In this document: piece by piece, positions 37,906-50,900 of the stretch
Position numbering within the stretch: the first letter of the stretch is position 1
Layout: each line of letters begins with the position of its first letter
From: Burhinus oedicnemus
Taxonomy: Eukaryota > Chordata > Aves > Charadriiformes > Burhinidae
Direction of reading: 5' to 3'
NCBI GenBank assembly: GCA_008921705.1
Contig: VFFE01007486.1
Coordinates: forward strand, 4,285,044-4,349,043
Length of the DNA: 64,000 bases
The notes under the pieces: generated by a model
The model's input: the letters and a program-made list of their open reading frames with translations, nothing else
What the model was told of the DNA's origin: nothing
The model's database searches: none
Translations under genes and position numbers: made by a program

Positions 37906-40900
37906 TAGCTGGCTATAAAGTAAATATTTTCACAGATTCAGACACTGGAGTCTTCTAAAAGTACGGCTTTCCCAAGCAATAGAAAAGAAATTAGTCCTGT
38001 GTCGCTCAAACCAGGACAAAAAGAAATCCAGATTCAAAAGATATTGTGAATGTCTCTTAATAATAGTAGCTATACTCCAAAATAAATGGCTAATTTAACC
38101 ATATAATATCAAGGCAAATATTGATCCTTATGGTTAAACAAGGTATTAAACATATATTTATACATATAAGATCTTTCTATCTTTTAAATAAAAGGCTGGC
38201 TGTTTTTCCACAGGAGGGTTTTCGACATACTTAGAAGTTACTTTGGGTTTAAAAAAAAGATAAACAGATCTAATGATACTTTGTCTTTTTATATACTGCA
38301 TACCAGCTACAGACATAGCCTTCAGCATTATGATAAAAAGTATCTATGAGGTGTCTTCCTTCCCTCATCTCCCTCCCAGAGAGCATTATTACTGAGAAAT
38401 TTTCACAGGTGGGAAGCGAGTAAGGAACTGTTTGAGGGTTTTTGTTTTCAAGTCATTGATAACTTATTTTAATTCAAACATTTCTGAAACTGCATCCGAG
38501 CATTTAGTGTGTGTAGAGTGCAGTACATACTGTGCTGTGCTGTGGAGTCTTGCAGAAGGAAAAAAAAAAGCATCCATGCTTTGTAAATATATTTCTAGGG
38601 CCTGGAAATTTGTCTTGCACAAATAGTTTTGCGTCATGCCATGTGCTGACACCTTTGAAATCTTGCTTGAAGTAGTTTATAGCTTCGTCTAAATTGGGGT
38701 ATTTGCATGTGATGGTTTATACAATGACGAACTACTCTTTGCAAGTACAGGACTTGGTACAGTTGTTAGGTTTAGCACTGCTATATAAAGCATTAAGCTT
38801 ATTACGCCCAAAAGAATTAAATTATGCTGAGGCAATTTGATTAGTCGTGCCCAAAGGAAGACCCAATTGTGATGAACTAAAAGCTTGAAGTGAACATCGT
38901 TAATAGTAATACATCTTAATTAAAGAAAAATATTTGCTTAACTATTTTCATTACATCTATTTTCCCTTTTATTTGGTCCATTTGCTGTTCTTGTAAAAAT
39001 GTTATTTGCCTTCCAGGTGATTCAAGCCATGAAAGTTGATTGAGCTTTCTAACCTTATTTCAGCGTTTGTATGCACTACACACAATCTCGTGATCGCAGT
39101 CTGTATCAGAATTTCTGGATTTGTTGGATTTCTTTCAGAATGTCAAATTATAGGCATCTTAATTTAAATTTTCTTGAAACATCCAGGTCTGTGTATGAAT
39201 TGTGATATGAATATTAAATAGCACCTACTCATTTCAGTCTGGCAAACTTAGACCAGCCATGAATGGAAGCTGGTTGATATTTCATTAGCATTATTTTCAG
39301 TTGAAGCAAGTGGAAAATCTAAGTGCCTTATGGTGGTCTGCTAAACGATGAAGAGAGAGGACTACTGAAGCAGTAAGGCAACACACTGAACAAATCAATA
39401 GATTCCTGGAGAAGCAGGTTATTCAAAATCTGTACCTTGCCTTCAGAAACAGGTGGTGATGCAGTGCTGGCAAGTGATGTCTCATGGGCAGCCTTCACAG
39501 CACAGCTATTTTCAGCAAAATGTAATTAGATGAGCATTTTCATCTCAGCACAAGTTAGCATATTTATTCCTTCATAGGTTTTAATTCCTCTTAAGAGGAA
39601 TGATCCTATCAACATAAAGGGGTCATAAGGATTGCTGCATGATCAGATTAACCTCTCTTCTACTTCATTGCCTCCAAGCTTTAGATCAGTTCTGCTTGAT
39701 TTTGGAAACAGTTTGTGTGCCGTTTCCAGGCTACTCTTTCAATTTTATTGTCATGATGCTATATTTATTTATTTCTATCTATTTCTTTATTTATACTAAT
39801 ATCTAGTGGCCCATTGCTACCACATAGCCTGGTTCTATGAGGATTACATATCAGCACTGTATTTTAGGACTTCTCTGTCTCTTCATTTTCGTAACTTTTT
39901 TTGCAACTAGCTAGTTGTACCATACATATAACATGGATTTACACTGATATTAATAGCATTCTCTTTCCTTCTTCACAAACTGAGATGAACAAACACCTGT
40001 TAATAATAGGACTGTTTGCAGTTTTTTTGCTGAAATATCAGAACCATTGGAACTTCACCTTAAGGCTAAGGCTACATGGATTTATGAATCTTAGCTCACT
40101 GCTATAGAAGTTTTAAAATGCTTGCTACAGTGGTTGATAGGATAGATATGGATTTCATATTGTGGTTGCCCTCTGAAGTTTCTTACACCCACCGCTAACA
40201 TCTCATGCTTTCTCACTGCCTCTGTTGAGCTTGAAACACCTGATTCCTGGAGGTCCTATGGGGAGAACTGAGAGAGGAGGTTGACTTTGTTTCCCTCCAA
40301 GGTGAAAATATGGAATGAAGGAGAACAAGCATGACTTAGGGTTTTACCTAGTCAGGGTTTGTGCAGTATGTTTATGGTTCAGTTATTTAAATCAGTGTTA
40401 TTATTATCCATATGATTGCTTGTGGCATAACCACTTAAGAGCAATGATTCCTTAAAAACAACATTTCCCTGGGAACTTTTCCACTGCTTTTCATTGCTCT
40501 TCAGGAGCAATTTGGCAACTGGGTATCAATATACTGCTACTGGGGTTTTGGTTTGGTTTTGTTATTACCTGTATTGTGTGTTAATTGTGTTATTTGTATT
40601 TGTAATGTGGTATGTTAAGGAATGTAAGGTATACAATATTTGTTAGATTTCAGGCAGGATGTTCAGTTTAATTCTGACTTTTCAAGACTCAACTTCTCAG
40701 GATAATTCAAAAGTACTTATTAATTATTATGCAGAATATAAAGTAATGCCTATTTATTTCAGCTTGATAGCTTCAACTGGAATAGATAATGGAAAGCATG
40801 CCTAAGAGTCCATTCAAAATCTGAACTTGAATTGTGTTGGATTCGTTGTGCATGGTACTGTATAAACACATAGCAAAAAGCAAATTTGCATCCGTTTTGA

Positions 40901-43249
40901 GTAGAGCTGGATCCAAGAAGTTTATATGTATTATGTGTAAGAGATTCACTTATTTCAGCAAATCCACTGTGCATTAATCCTGACTTTGTTTCAACTGACA
41001 CTGGAAAAAAAAAATTGTAGTGCTTTTTAGTGTTTACTCCAAGGGTTGGAAACATTAACCCATGCCTGAATGAAAGAATTTTCTTTTGGAAAAGAAACTT
41101 GGAGATAAGGAAGTGTTTTCTAACAAGTCTGAATTATTGCTGTTTCAGTTCAGCCCAAATCAATCACTTGTCTGATTCTCTCCCACTTCCCCGCCCCCTG
41201 CAAAAAAATGAGTCTACTTTATAAGAATAGGTCTCAACTTACACACTACACCTGTAATTTTCCATTGTGTTTACAAGTCAGTATTATTGATATCTTCTAA
41301 TTTCAGCCTCTGTGTTTGTTTACTAACACAATAAGAGTCACAGTAGGTAAAACTGCATGTAAACATTGCCATAAGAACTATTAAAAAATAAAAGTATTTT
41401 AACTACATCTAATAGCACTTTCCATGTATTTAATTTAGACATCTTAAGCATTCAGTCTTGAAGAATACAGCTGAATTTCAGTAAGAAGGCAATTAAAGAG
41501 GATACTTCTACTCCTGGAATTTTTTTTTTTGCTTGTTTTGCTCTTGTTGCTTGTTTTCCCCATGCCTTCAAAATAACCAAAGTTGTGTATGGTTTCATGA
41601 ATGTGTCTTTGTGCAGTGTACAGCTGCAGAAGAAACAAAACACACGCTGATGAAGGGTGATGGAGGTACTTTCAATGACTAATGTGTTTAGCTTTGTGTT
41701 GTCGCCTGCCCGTTCAACAGCTAAGACTTAGATAAAAAGAAAGCAATAAAGGAAGAGTTAAAAAGTGAGAAAGAAAGGCAAAATAATGGTGCTGGTACAA
41801 CTTCCCCATACCTCTTCAAAGCTGTATAGCTATGTGCTTGCACATTGTGTATATTGAGGTAAGAGTGCTTGGGAGGAATACAACATAGAGAAGTCAGTAA
41901 TCCTCGGATGAGGAGAAACAAAAAATCTCAAGAATCCTTCAAACAGGAGGAAGTTTGAAAAGAAAGGAGAAGCTATCAAAAATGTGCCATTCATATCTGT
42001 TCAAAACAACAAAGTGATTTTTTGTTTGTTTTCTTTTCAGTGATGAGATTTGCTCAAAAAGAGGATTTATTTATTTATTACTTTTCCTAAAGGCTTTTTA
42101 CCTTGCAAAAAGTAATATAAATTACTCTGTTTCTAAAGCCCTCTTTCAGCACAAACATGCCATGACAAGTTCCCCCAAGGAAAGTCCTGCAGGGTCCAAA
42201 TCCCAGCTGAAATTCCTGAGTGAGCCATGCTGAATGTTTGAGACTGTTGCTGGTCGGAGTGACTGGATTGCAGAATACCGACTTGAAAGGTACAAAAGCC
42301 TGAGGATCTGTACATCTGGCAGTACAGGTGGCTGTTGATCAAACCAAAGAGCACCAGTCGCTTTTTTTCTGAATCCTATCACTCCTTAGAAAAGCAAGAT
42401 GAAATTGCAAAAGTACTCATCATTGGTTAGCTTCCATTAACTTTATATTCAGTATTGCATTTAGCCTGCCGAGCTGGAGCAGTTTGTAATTGATCCTGCA
42501 GTGCAGCTACCCTGATGCCCAACAGACACTGCCTTTCCTTCCTATTTGTGTTTCTTCTTCCAGTGTAAACTGGAGCATAGGAAATAAGAAAAGAGGAAGA
42601 GAGAAAATGATCACAGTTGCAGCCCACCTCATCCCGCCATAGAATGCAGCCAGCCCCTGCACCCAGGCTCAGGGACTAACAGCACCTGCAGTTTGGATGA
42701 ACCATTAATTTCAACAGAATCCTTTGCAGAGCAGCATGCTGCTCAGAGCTGATGAGGAGACCCACTTAAACTGGAGTGGTTTCTGAGAATAAGATAGGCT
42801 GGATATTAGATAACGCACATGGAAGCCATACTTTTCTAGAAATTATGATTTTTCTTCCTATATCATCATTGCAATAGTAGACAGGAATAGTGTCATCAGC
42901 TTGCTGTCCTGCTTATTTTCGTGAACAACAAGCTTGAAAAGGACTGATTTGTTTCCACCTGTGTGCCTTGGTACATCTGTTAAGCTAAATAGATTGAAGG
43001 GATTGGGAAATACTACCAGTCTAAACACTGTGATTTCTGCTTTTTTTGTAGATGGAAATGACCTAGCTACTCAAAAATAATATTTTATTTCATAAAGAAG
43101 ACACAAGTGAATTAGAAAATGGAGGATTGCTCAAAGCTCATTCTTTAAGTTATGTTATTCTTATCAAGTATTTCTGAAATCACAGTATCTCTGCTGTTTG
43201 GATACATGTAAATATATTAACAGTGTGAAAGAGGCTCAGTTAAAGGCTC
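37906..43249. other. AT-rich intergenic DNA, no gene recognised
   Basis: Nothing coding was recognised. T/A-rich simple sequence occurs, for example TATTTATTTATTTCTATC-like runs at 39,760-39,800. Any function would be regulatory and cannot be judged without alignments. Confidence 0.55.
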
Positions 43250-43664
43250 ATAGTCTTTCTTATGAGGAAAGGCTGAGGGACTTGGGTCTTTTTAGTCTGG
43301 AGAAGAGAAGACTCAGAGAGGATCTCATCAATGCTTACAAATACTTAAAGGGAGGGTGCCGGCAGGATGGCACCAGTCTTTTTTCAGTGGTACCCACTGA
43401 TAGGACAAGAGGTAATGGGCACAAACTTGACCATAGGAAGTTCCATCCAAACATGAGGAGGAACTTCTTTCCTTTGAGGGTGCCAGAGCACTGGAACAGG
43501 CTGCCCAGAGAGGTGTTGGAGCCTCCAGCTCTGGAGACATTCAAAACCTGCCTGGATGCCACCCTGTGCAACCTGCTCTAGGTGACCCTGCTCTGGCAGT
43601 GGGCTTGGACTAGATGATCTCCAGAGGTCCCTTCCAACCCTGGTGACTCTGTGATTCTGTGAAA
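43250..43664 (+). mobile_element. CR1 LINE 3' fragment, severely 5'-truncated, reading frame intact
   Basis: A short CR1 copy. The frame running to TAG at 43,579-43,581 encodes only the C-terminal end of ORF2: a [20 protein letters not shown] segment, [21 protein letters not shown], then [19 protein letters not shown] and DATLCNLL. Unlike the copy at 19-20 kb, it shows no frameshift in this part. The 3' UTR and the GTGATTCTGTGAAA end at 43,650-43,664 are present. It contains no catalytic motif and is non-autonomous debris. Confidence 0.92.
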
Positions 43665-46600
43665 TGAGCACAATATGTAAAATATTACCAATATTGGCTG
43701 TTCTTACACGATGTGAATCCCAAGAAACTCCATTAAATGCCTAATGTTAATAATAGTAATTCAACAGCAAAAAGGATATCATACTCTTTCCTTTCCCTCC
43801 CCCATGACACATTGTGGCTTAAACCAGAATCGTTTGTTCATTTGCAGAAAATTCTGATCTAAGTTTGCATATAGCTTGATGTTAGAAACTACTGTTTTTC
43901 TGACTGTATGTTAGGCGTATATAAATCTTTGTAGGATAGTTTGATGCACATATATATATCTCATGCAGTTTGCACTACTTATGGACTGCAGTTGCAATAA
44001 ACTTGGAGAGGATCACAGTAGGCTGTTCTAGCCACCACATGCCTAAGATACCTACAGCAGCATCAAGTTTAATGTCATTAATCATGCCTGTGTGAAATTA
44101 CTTTATGGTAGCAACTATTCAGCTGCTTATGGATAGACTATACATAGATGCTGAAGGAACAAACTCAGCAAAGTCCGAGCATCAATAACCATAGCAGGAA
44201 TAGAAAGGCACAAACATACCTGAAATTCTTGTACTTAATGCTGTTTTCATCTAATAAAAGCAGTTCAGGAGACCTGCAGCCATGATTTTAAGGCAACCAT
44301 ATTTCCAGCCATCAGGCACAGTAACATTTTAGGCCAAAAATCCCGAACTGGCAGTTTTCTTTATTCTGCTCTGCCTACAATAGAAAAATTTGAGATGAAG
44401 GGAAAAAAAAAACCCAACACTGAGCTGTGTTTCTTCCATCTGTGTAGCTACAAAGGGAAGGAAAACAAAGGGAAAACACACACAACGTAACTACCAGGTT
44501 CTGCCCTGGTCAAGATAACTGCCTCATTGTGTCCATTATAAATGTTGTCATGACTTTAGTTCAAACTTTGGCCTTAAACAATGGAGACCACGAAATACAT
44601 ATTTGCTACGTATTGAGAATGTTATGGGAATGACCTAAATATTTTATACAAGGGTAGCAACACATCTTGAACAAACATTATCTAGCCATAACATTCTGGA
44701 ACTTGGACTGCTGAAACAATTGTGGCTGGGGAGAAGTTCCTACAGGAAGACTAATATCACAGAGTAAATTTGTTTTCAGGTCTCCTTTTAGAAAGGTTTT
44801 CTTTTTTCACTTTGCTACAGAAGGACTGTGTGGTGGGGGAGGTGGAGGTTTCCCTGTGTATGCCCTTCCCTGAGGAAGAATTATTGTAAATTCACAAGAT
44901 GCTCTGTGGAACCAAAAGGCCACCAGAAGACTCTACAGGAACAAGCTGAAGATTATTCCCATGTCTTTACCTTTCTTTGTCCACTTTTTGGACTGGCTGA
45001 TTCTAGAACACAAGCGTAAAAAGCAACATCTACATAGGAAATTAAGTAGAGCCTAGATGTTGGCAATGACCCAGATACTGTAGCTCAGACATATATACAC
45101 TCTTAAATTTGTAGAATTCCTTGTATGTCTCTCTGCCGCTGTAACTACTGACATGAAAAACTCTAAGAAAGATCTTTGTAATGTAACAACATATTGATCA
45201 CTGGATCCTACAGTGACTTTCCTAAATGAACTATTAGGAAATAATAGGTTCCGTGGTTCTATGAGCTACTAGTGGAACTCTGATTTTCTCTTTTGTCTCC
45301 TTTTTTCAGGTTTTTTTTTTTGTGTCTCCTTTCTGATCACAAGTTTCTCCTTAGCCATTGCCAGTTTTCTCTTCAATAACCAAGTCTTCTAACTATTGGC
45401 AGATTTCCTTGTCTGCTGTGCTTATTCTCTTTCCTTTTCTCCAGTCTTACCTTCCCATTCAATTCTGGTTGCATTTCCAGGAAGGTACTGTACACATCCC
45501 ACTTTTAGAAAGCAAGACTTTAAAAGGTCTGTGACTCTGATAAAATGCCACAAGACTTTTTTGTTATTAAAAGTCTCAAGACGCTTAATTACTTGTAGCA
45601 GATAACAAATGTATAATTGCATCAAGAACAACATGGTGTTCTCTTATTACTTACCATGCACAAGACTATTTGCCAGATTTTCTGATCTAACGAAATTAGG
45701 GAACTGAATGAATCACAGACTCAATTCACTGAATATTGTTATAACTATTTATATTTTTAGTAGGAATAATAGGAATGTTTACTAGAAAACAGAAAAAAAG
45801 AAAATGTAACAGAGTTGCGTTTCATTCAGTAAGATAACTTCAATAACTGAAGCAACCTTCAACTGTAGCTCTTGATTCTTTTAGGGTTGAGGCAGCAACA
45901 AGATCAGAAATTATTTCTTCCATCTTTGGAAACACACTTAAAAAAAATCACACTGTTCTTGGGCAGACCATAGGCCACCTTAAGCCAAGCCTGAAGGTCA
46001 GCTGAAAGGCTCAGATAGACCAAACTGCAGCTGTTTGTTTCTTTCTTGGCATGGATGAGTCTACCTCACACAATTTCTATGATTATTGTTTGGTTCCTTT
46101 TCAAATCCCACTCTAATTCGAACATTGTCATGTGTTCCTTGAAAGGATTATCAGCTACTTTTGAAGGACCATCTATCATGCTGCCCATTACTAGAGAAAC
46201 CTCACCCTTAATTTTGTAACCTGAAAGAGCCCGGATCCAAACTTACCAAGTGTAGAGTCAGGGAATTCTTATAAGAGAAATCCTGGATGAAAAATTCACG
46301 CTTGCTGAAGTCTGGATGCCTCTAGGATCTCTTTAGTAAGCCTTCCTTATGTAAGAAGCTGCAAACTGGTTCCAGATATATGCCCTGAGAAATAAACCAG
46401 CAGTATTTTATACCTCTAAAATGAGCAACTTTTAATCTCTGGCAGATAGACTAGATAGCAGCTCCATTGACTTTTTAGAAGAAATTATAAACTTCTAAAG
46501 CTTTGTGGTGTCTTGGTGATGCAATATGTTGTAGCTATAGGGACGCAGTAAGAATATTTGTGTGAAACACTGAAGAAACAGTTCTGAACACTATTGTGCT

Positions 46601-47834
46601 GAGATCACTGGAATTGCTAAGAGCACTGATGGTCATAAAAACTGGCACTGTGCAGGTTTTGAAACTGTTTTTATCTACTATTTTCTAAGTGATTGAAGAC
46701 ATATACTAAAAATAAGCACTTATTTTTAAAAGAGCTTTTATAACAAGGAATGCCCATGACAGCTTTTTTTTCCAGTTCAAGATTTTATTTGTCAGGGACA
46801 CTAGAAAGTTATGTATATAATGTAGAATACAAACTATAAATAAGGCAACTTCCTTCAGAAGAAATAGAATAACAACTTTTTTGACCGGACAGATAGTTTT
46901 CTAATTCAGTACCTTCAATGATATTAGTGTAAACAGAAAAATACTTGAAGAACATTTGGAACTGCAAAAGAACACTCTAGACATTGGTCTGGTTTTTTGT
47001 ATGTCTATAATACACAAACATTTAAGAGACAGCTTCCGCATAGCTGAGATTGTTAAAACCTTACTTTTCAGACAGCACCTGAGGCTCTAGGTTGAAACCG
47101 ATGCTACATAGCTAGTTGTGAAAATTAACAGGTAAGTCACTATGATTGAGGAGCTAAGTATTTATCTTGCATGCAGGGCACATTGATTAGAAGGTTTTCA
47201 GAAGACTCATTACCACCAAGTGTTAAATACTACAAATTACTCTGTGGGCCAGACTGAATTCAGAGAACTGGAGATAATGGGACTATAAAGATGATATGTA
47301 GCTAGCAACAGTTGTGGCTTGCTTAGGGATACATGTAAACACAGTCTGGTTAGGACACTTAACAGGATAAATGTGGAAAAAAAAGAAAGGATAAAGCAAA
47401 CAATATATCAAACAGTTTGTGGGCAGTTTTCAGTACATGCATGTTCTCTTGTAATGCTGAGAGGGAATAACATGCCGTGACTACTATTTGTAGAACAAAA
47501 GTGTTTCAAGTGTTTCCAATAGCAAAGATACCCGCTCCTGTTGCCCTTTCTCCAGGGTTATTGTTTGCTCTATGTAATGTGGTAGCTCTCTAGATTCATG
47601 CCAGCTTTAATTCTCCAGAGACAATTGTTTCCCTACTTTCCTGCCCTAACAGACTCACTGTCCTCTCTCCTCTCTTCACTTCCTTGGGTGTCTCAGTTGC
47701 AGCTGAAATCAAAGAAAATTTATTGTTGGAATGATGGAAAGTTGTGGTTGCTCTGGATAGGAAAAGATGTTACAGGTCTAAATTACAAAAACTGAAAAAA
47801 TTACAATTGCTCATTGAGAAACAGTCTCTAGGCG
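43665..47834. other. Intergenic DNA, no gene recognised
   Basis: No exon or repeat family was recognised in this AT-rich stretch. Confidence 0.55.
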
Positions 47835-47945
47835 TAAGCTCTGGACAGGTTACCCAGGGAGGCTGTAGTCTCCTTGTAACAGAAGGCTGTAAATGATGGG
47901 TAGGGCAATTAGCCATCAGGCATGACACAGGTACGACAACTATGG
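47835..47945 (+). mobile_element. Probable ancient CR1 3' remnant
   Basis: CTCTGGACAGGTTACCCAGG and the following GAGGCTGTAGTCTCCTT match the CR1 stretch that encodes the [12 protein letters not shown] region (compare 20,060-20,100 in the better-preserved copy) with several substitutions. Sequence on both sides has diverged beyond recognition and no terminal repeat is seen. Confidence 0.4.
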
Positions 47946-50900
47946 ACTCAATGAACAACTGCATTTTGTATCATGTCAATGAAAACACTTTGAATGGAAC
48001 TAACACATGCCACATTTTTGTTCTCAAGCAGGCAATTTCCCAAGTAGGTATTAAAATCCCTGGGTCTGGGCTTTCTTGTTTGTTTGTTCTTGTTTATTAC
48101 TAATTACACATTATGGTCATGGAAATCTCTCTGTGTAATTATACAGATTTGGTACTAGTTTTAGCCTTGGCCTTTGGCATTCAGACATCTGTGTATCTAT
48201 TTGCTATTTTTTCATATTCTTCTCTAGGTATACCTACTAGATTTGATAGGAAGCCCCATTAAAAAGAGAGAGGATACAATTGCCATTAATACAGTACCTG
48301 TAGCTTGTCTTAATCATGGAAAGGTTTTACAAGGTTAAATTTAGCTATATTTAGCTAATATAATTTAGCTATATTTATTAAAATTAGCTCAGGTTTGTTG
48401 ATACAGAAATTAAACTCTAGCTTGGCAACTGCATTGTCACTTCTAATTTAGATCATTTTTTTTACTCATTAGTCTTACTTTGTGTATACCCTTTCCTCTT
48501 AATGAGAGCCGAAAGAGAATTTGCAGCCTACTGAGTTAGCCATCATAATTGTAAGCTTGTTTCAGGCCCTCTCAAAGCACAGGTTTGGTTAATATTATAA
48601 GCCAATTTAGCAACAAAGCCCTGTTAATAAATACAGTTTGGTAGTATTTTTAAAGCAGAAGTAAAACGGTCAGCTCTTTATTGTATTTGTTCTGCATATA
48701 ACAGCACAGAAGGTTTTGGTGCAGCAAGATCATATGTTGGTGCAGCTGGATCATATGCTGCCCACATTTGCTGATTGTCATGGTGATTTACTGTTGTGAT
48801 CAAAACTTTCCTGCTTCTGCATCCTAATAATTGTAGGCTATTTGTAACATTTATGGCCAAAAGCATTGGAAATATCCTCTGAGGTTATATCTGTACTAGT
48901 AAATTTAACAAGTGCTATGGAACTTCCTGGATGTTAAAACTCAATCACCGGTAGTTTTAAATGGTCAGAATCGTCCTTTACACAGTTTTGGCATGTTCCC
49001 ACATCATTCCCAGGGGCAGTTCAGGGGTTAGGATGAAGCCACCTTAGTCTGGAAACTAAGAAAATATAATAATATGGATCTGATTCGTTGTGTGCCAGTG
49101 AGCCTCAGTGGCAGGGAAGGATGCTGGGAACAGAAGGTATTTGTTGATCCGGATAGTCTGACTGTCAGAAACATTGTACAACGTATGCAGAAACAGTATT
49201 TTTGTTTAAATGGGTTTGTAGTTGCAGACGTAGCTCTTTGTACATTCATGTAACAAACATGAACAAAACCAATGAGACTTCAACAAGGAAAGAGGGGAGA
49301 AGGAAGGAGTGGTGGTTGGTCATACAGGTGTCTAATTGCTGGTGTCTTGGTTAAGAGGCTCTACCAAGTCCTCCTGACTTGCCCTTGGGAAGATGTGACT
49401 TGTTACCACTGATTACTTTATGGCTCTCAATACTTGATTGGGAGTGGATTACATTGGATTAAAATGAGTGGCTTTTCACTTTTCAGGATGAAAACGTGAA
49501 GTTCATTGGGAATAATGTAAGATTATTTTAACTATATAATAAAATTTACTTTTAATGCTTGTGGTGGAAGAAAGTTGCTGAATGTTTTAGGCAGGTAAGG
49601 TTAATTTAAGTTTCTTGCTGTATCTGTGTAGCTCTTCGGAACTTTTTTGTTTTAGATTAAAAAAAAAGAGTTCTCTTGAACCGAGAGGCAGTTTCTGTAT
49701 AAACTTTCTCTCTTCTGCTCATTTCTGTATACAAGAGAAAATCTGAGAATAGCAAGCAATGTACTGATTTTTATACTCACTCTATAATGATATTGCTCCT
49801 TTATTCCTATGCTTACAGGTGAAACATGCTTTTCATTTTACATATCATAGGATTTGAGCAGAATCATGATCTTGCCTCACAGATGATGCTTATTAATTTC
49901 TCAAATTTTCTCAAAGTGGAAAAATCTTGAACAGTGTCTCTAAATGTGGTTTTCGTCTCCTTGGGATTTTTTCTGGCCCCTGTTGGAACAATTAAGACTA
50001 TAGATTTCATTGGATTAGTGTAATTTAATGAATTTTAAATAATTAAAATACCATTATTAACAAAGACCTTTCAGCACTAACCATTGCATGAGGATCATAG
50101 TCTACTTGCCCAAATATTAATTATATTTCATATTTTTCAGCCTTTACATGGCTCTTCAAGTTCCGGAAATGGTCCCCAAGTTTCCTCAACAGAAATCCAG
50201 GTGAAATTTTGAACACTGGCATACTGGAACCACCTGCAAGGCTAGTGGGAGTGGGGAGCCAGGTGGGGGACGGGAGAAGAGAGAAAGAATGTGCTAGTTC
50301 TGTCCTATATTGACAAAAATACAAATAGTAGGGGAAAAAAAAGTTTCTTGTCAATCTAATTCTCATTAAAACTGTATACAATTCAACTAGTACCTGCACA
50401 TGAGGCTTCTGTAAGAAATGTCATCATAAAGCAGTGTACTATTAGTCCCATTACCAAGTTTCTTTTATCTAGATAGAATTATTTCTGTTTAAGTTTTAAA
50501 AAGGGGGGCAGAATTTCCATCAGTATTCCTGGTTCCTCACAGTAAAACGTTTGTGTGACCTTCCCAGTCACTAAAGAATTGGTATATTGGCTATTCGCTG
50601 ACTCTAGTTCAAATTCCCTAGATGATTATTTTCCTGAAACAAGTACGAAGAGAGTATCTGAGTTACCGTAGATGTTCTCCTTTAGCAGAACAAAGGTGCA
50701 TGGAAAATAACAGCTAAATCAGCAGTAGTTCTGTATATCCCCAAAATTTGAGCTGCATAAATCACAATTTAAAATCACAATCCTTTTTCCTCGTCTCCAG
50801 GGAGGCAGAAGAGAAACCACAGATAACCAAACCAGGTTGCTTCTGCATTATTTGCACTGGAAACAGCTCGAACAACTCAGCACGCAGAAGTAAGCTGAGG

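Noticed and set aside
43198..43581. Possible novel small gene (127 codons)
   Set aside because: The protein is the C-terminal end of CR1 ORF2 and is followed by the CR1 3' repeat.
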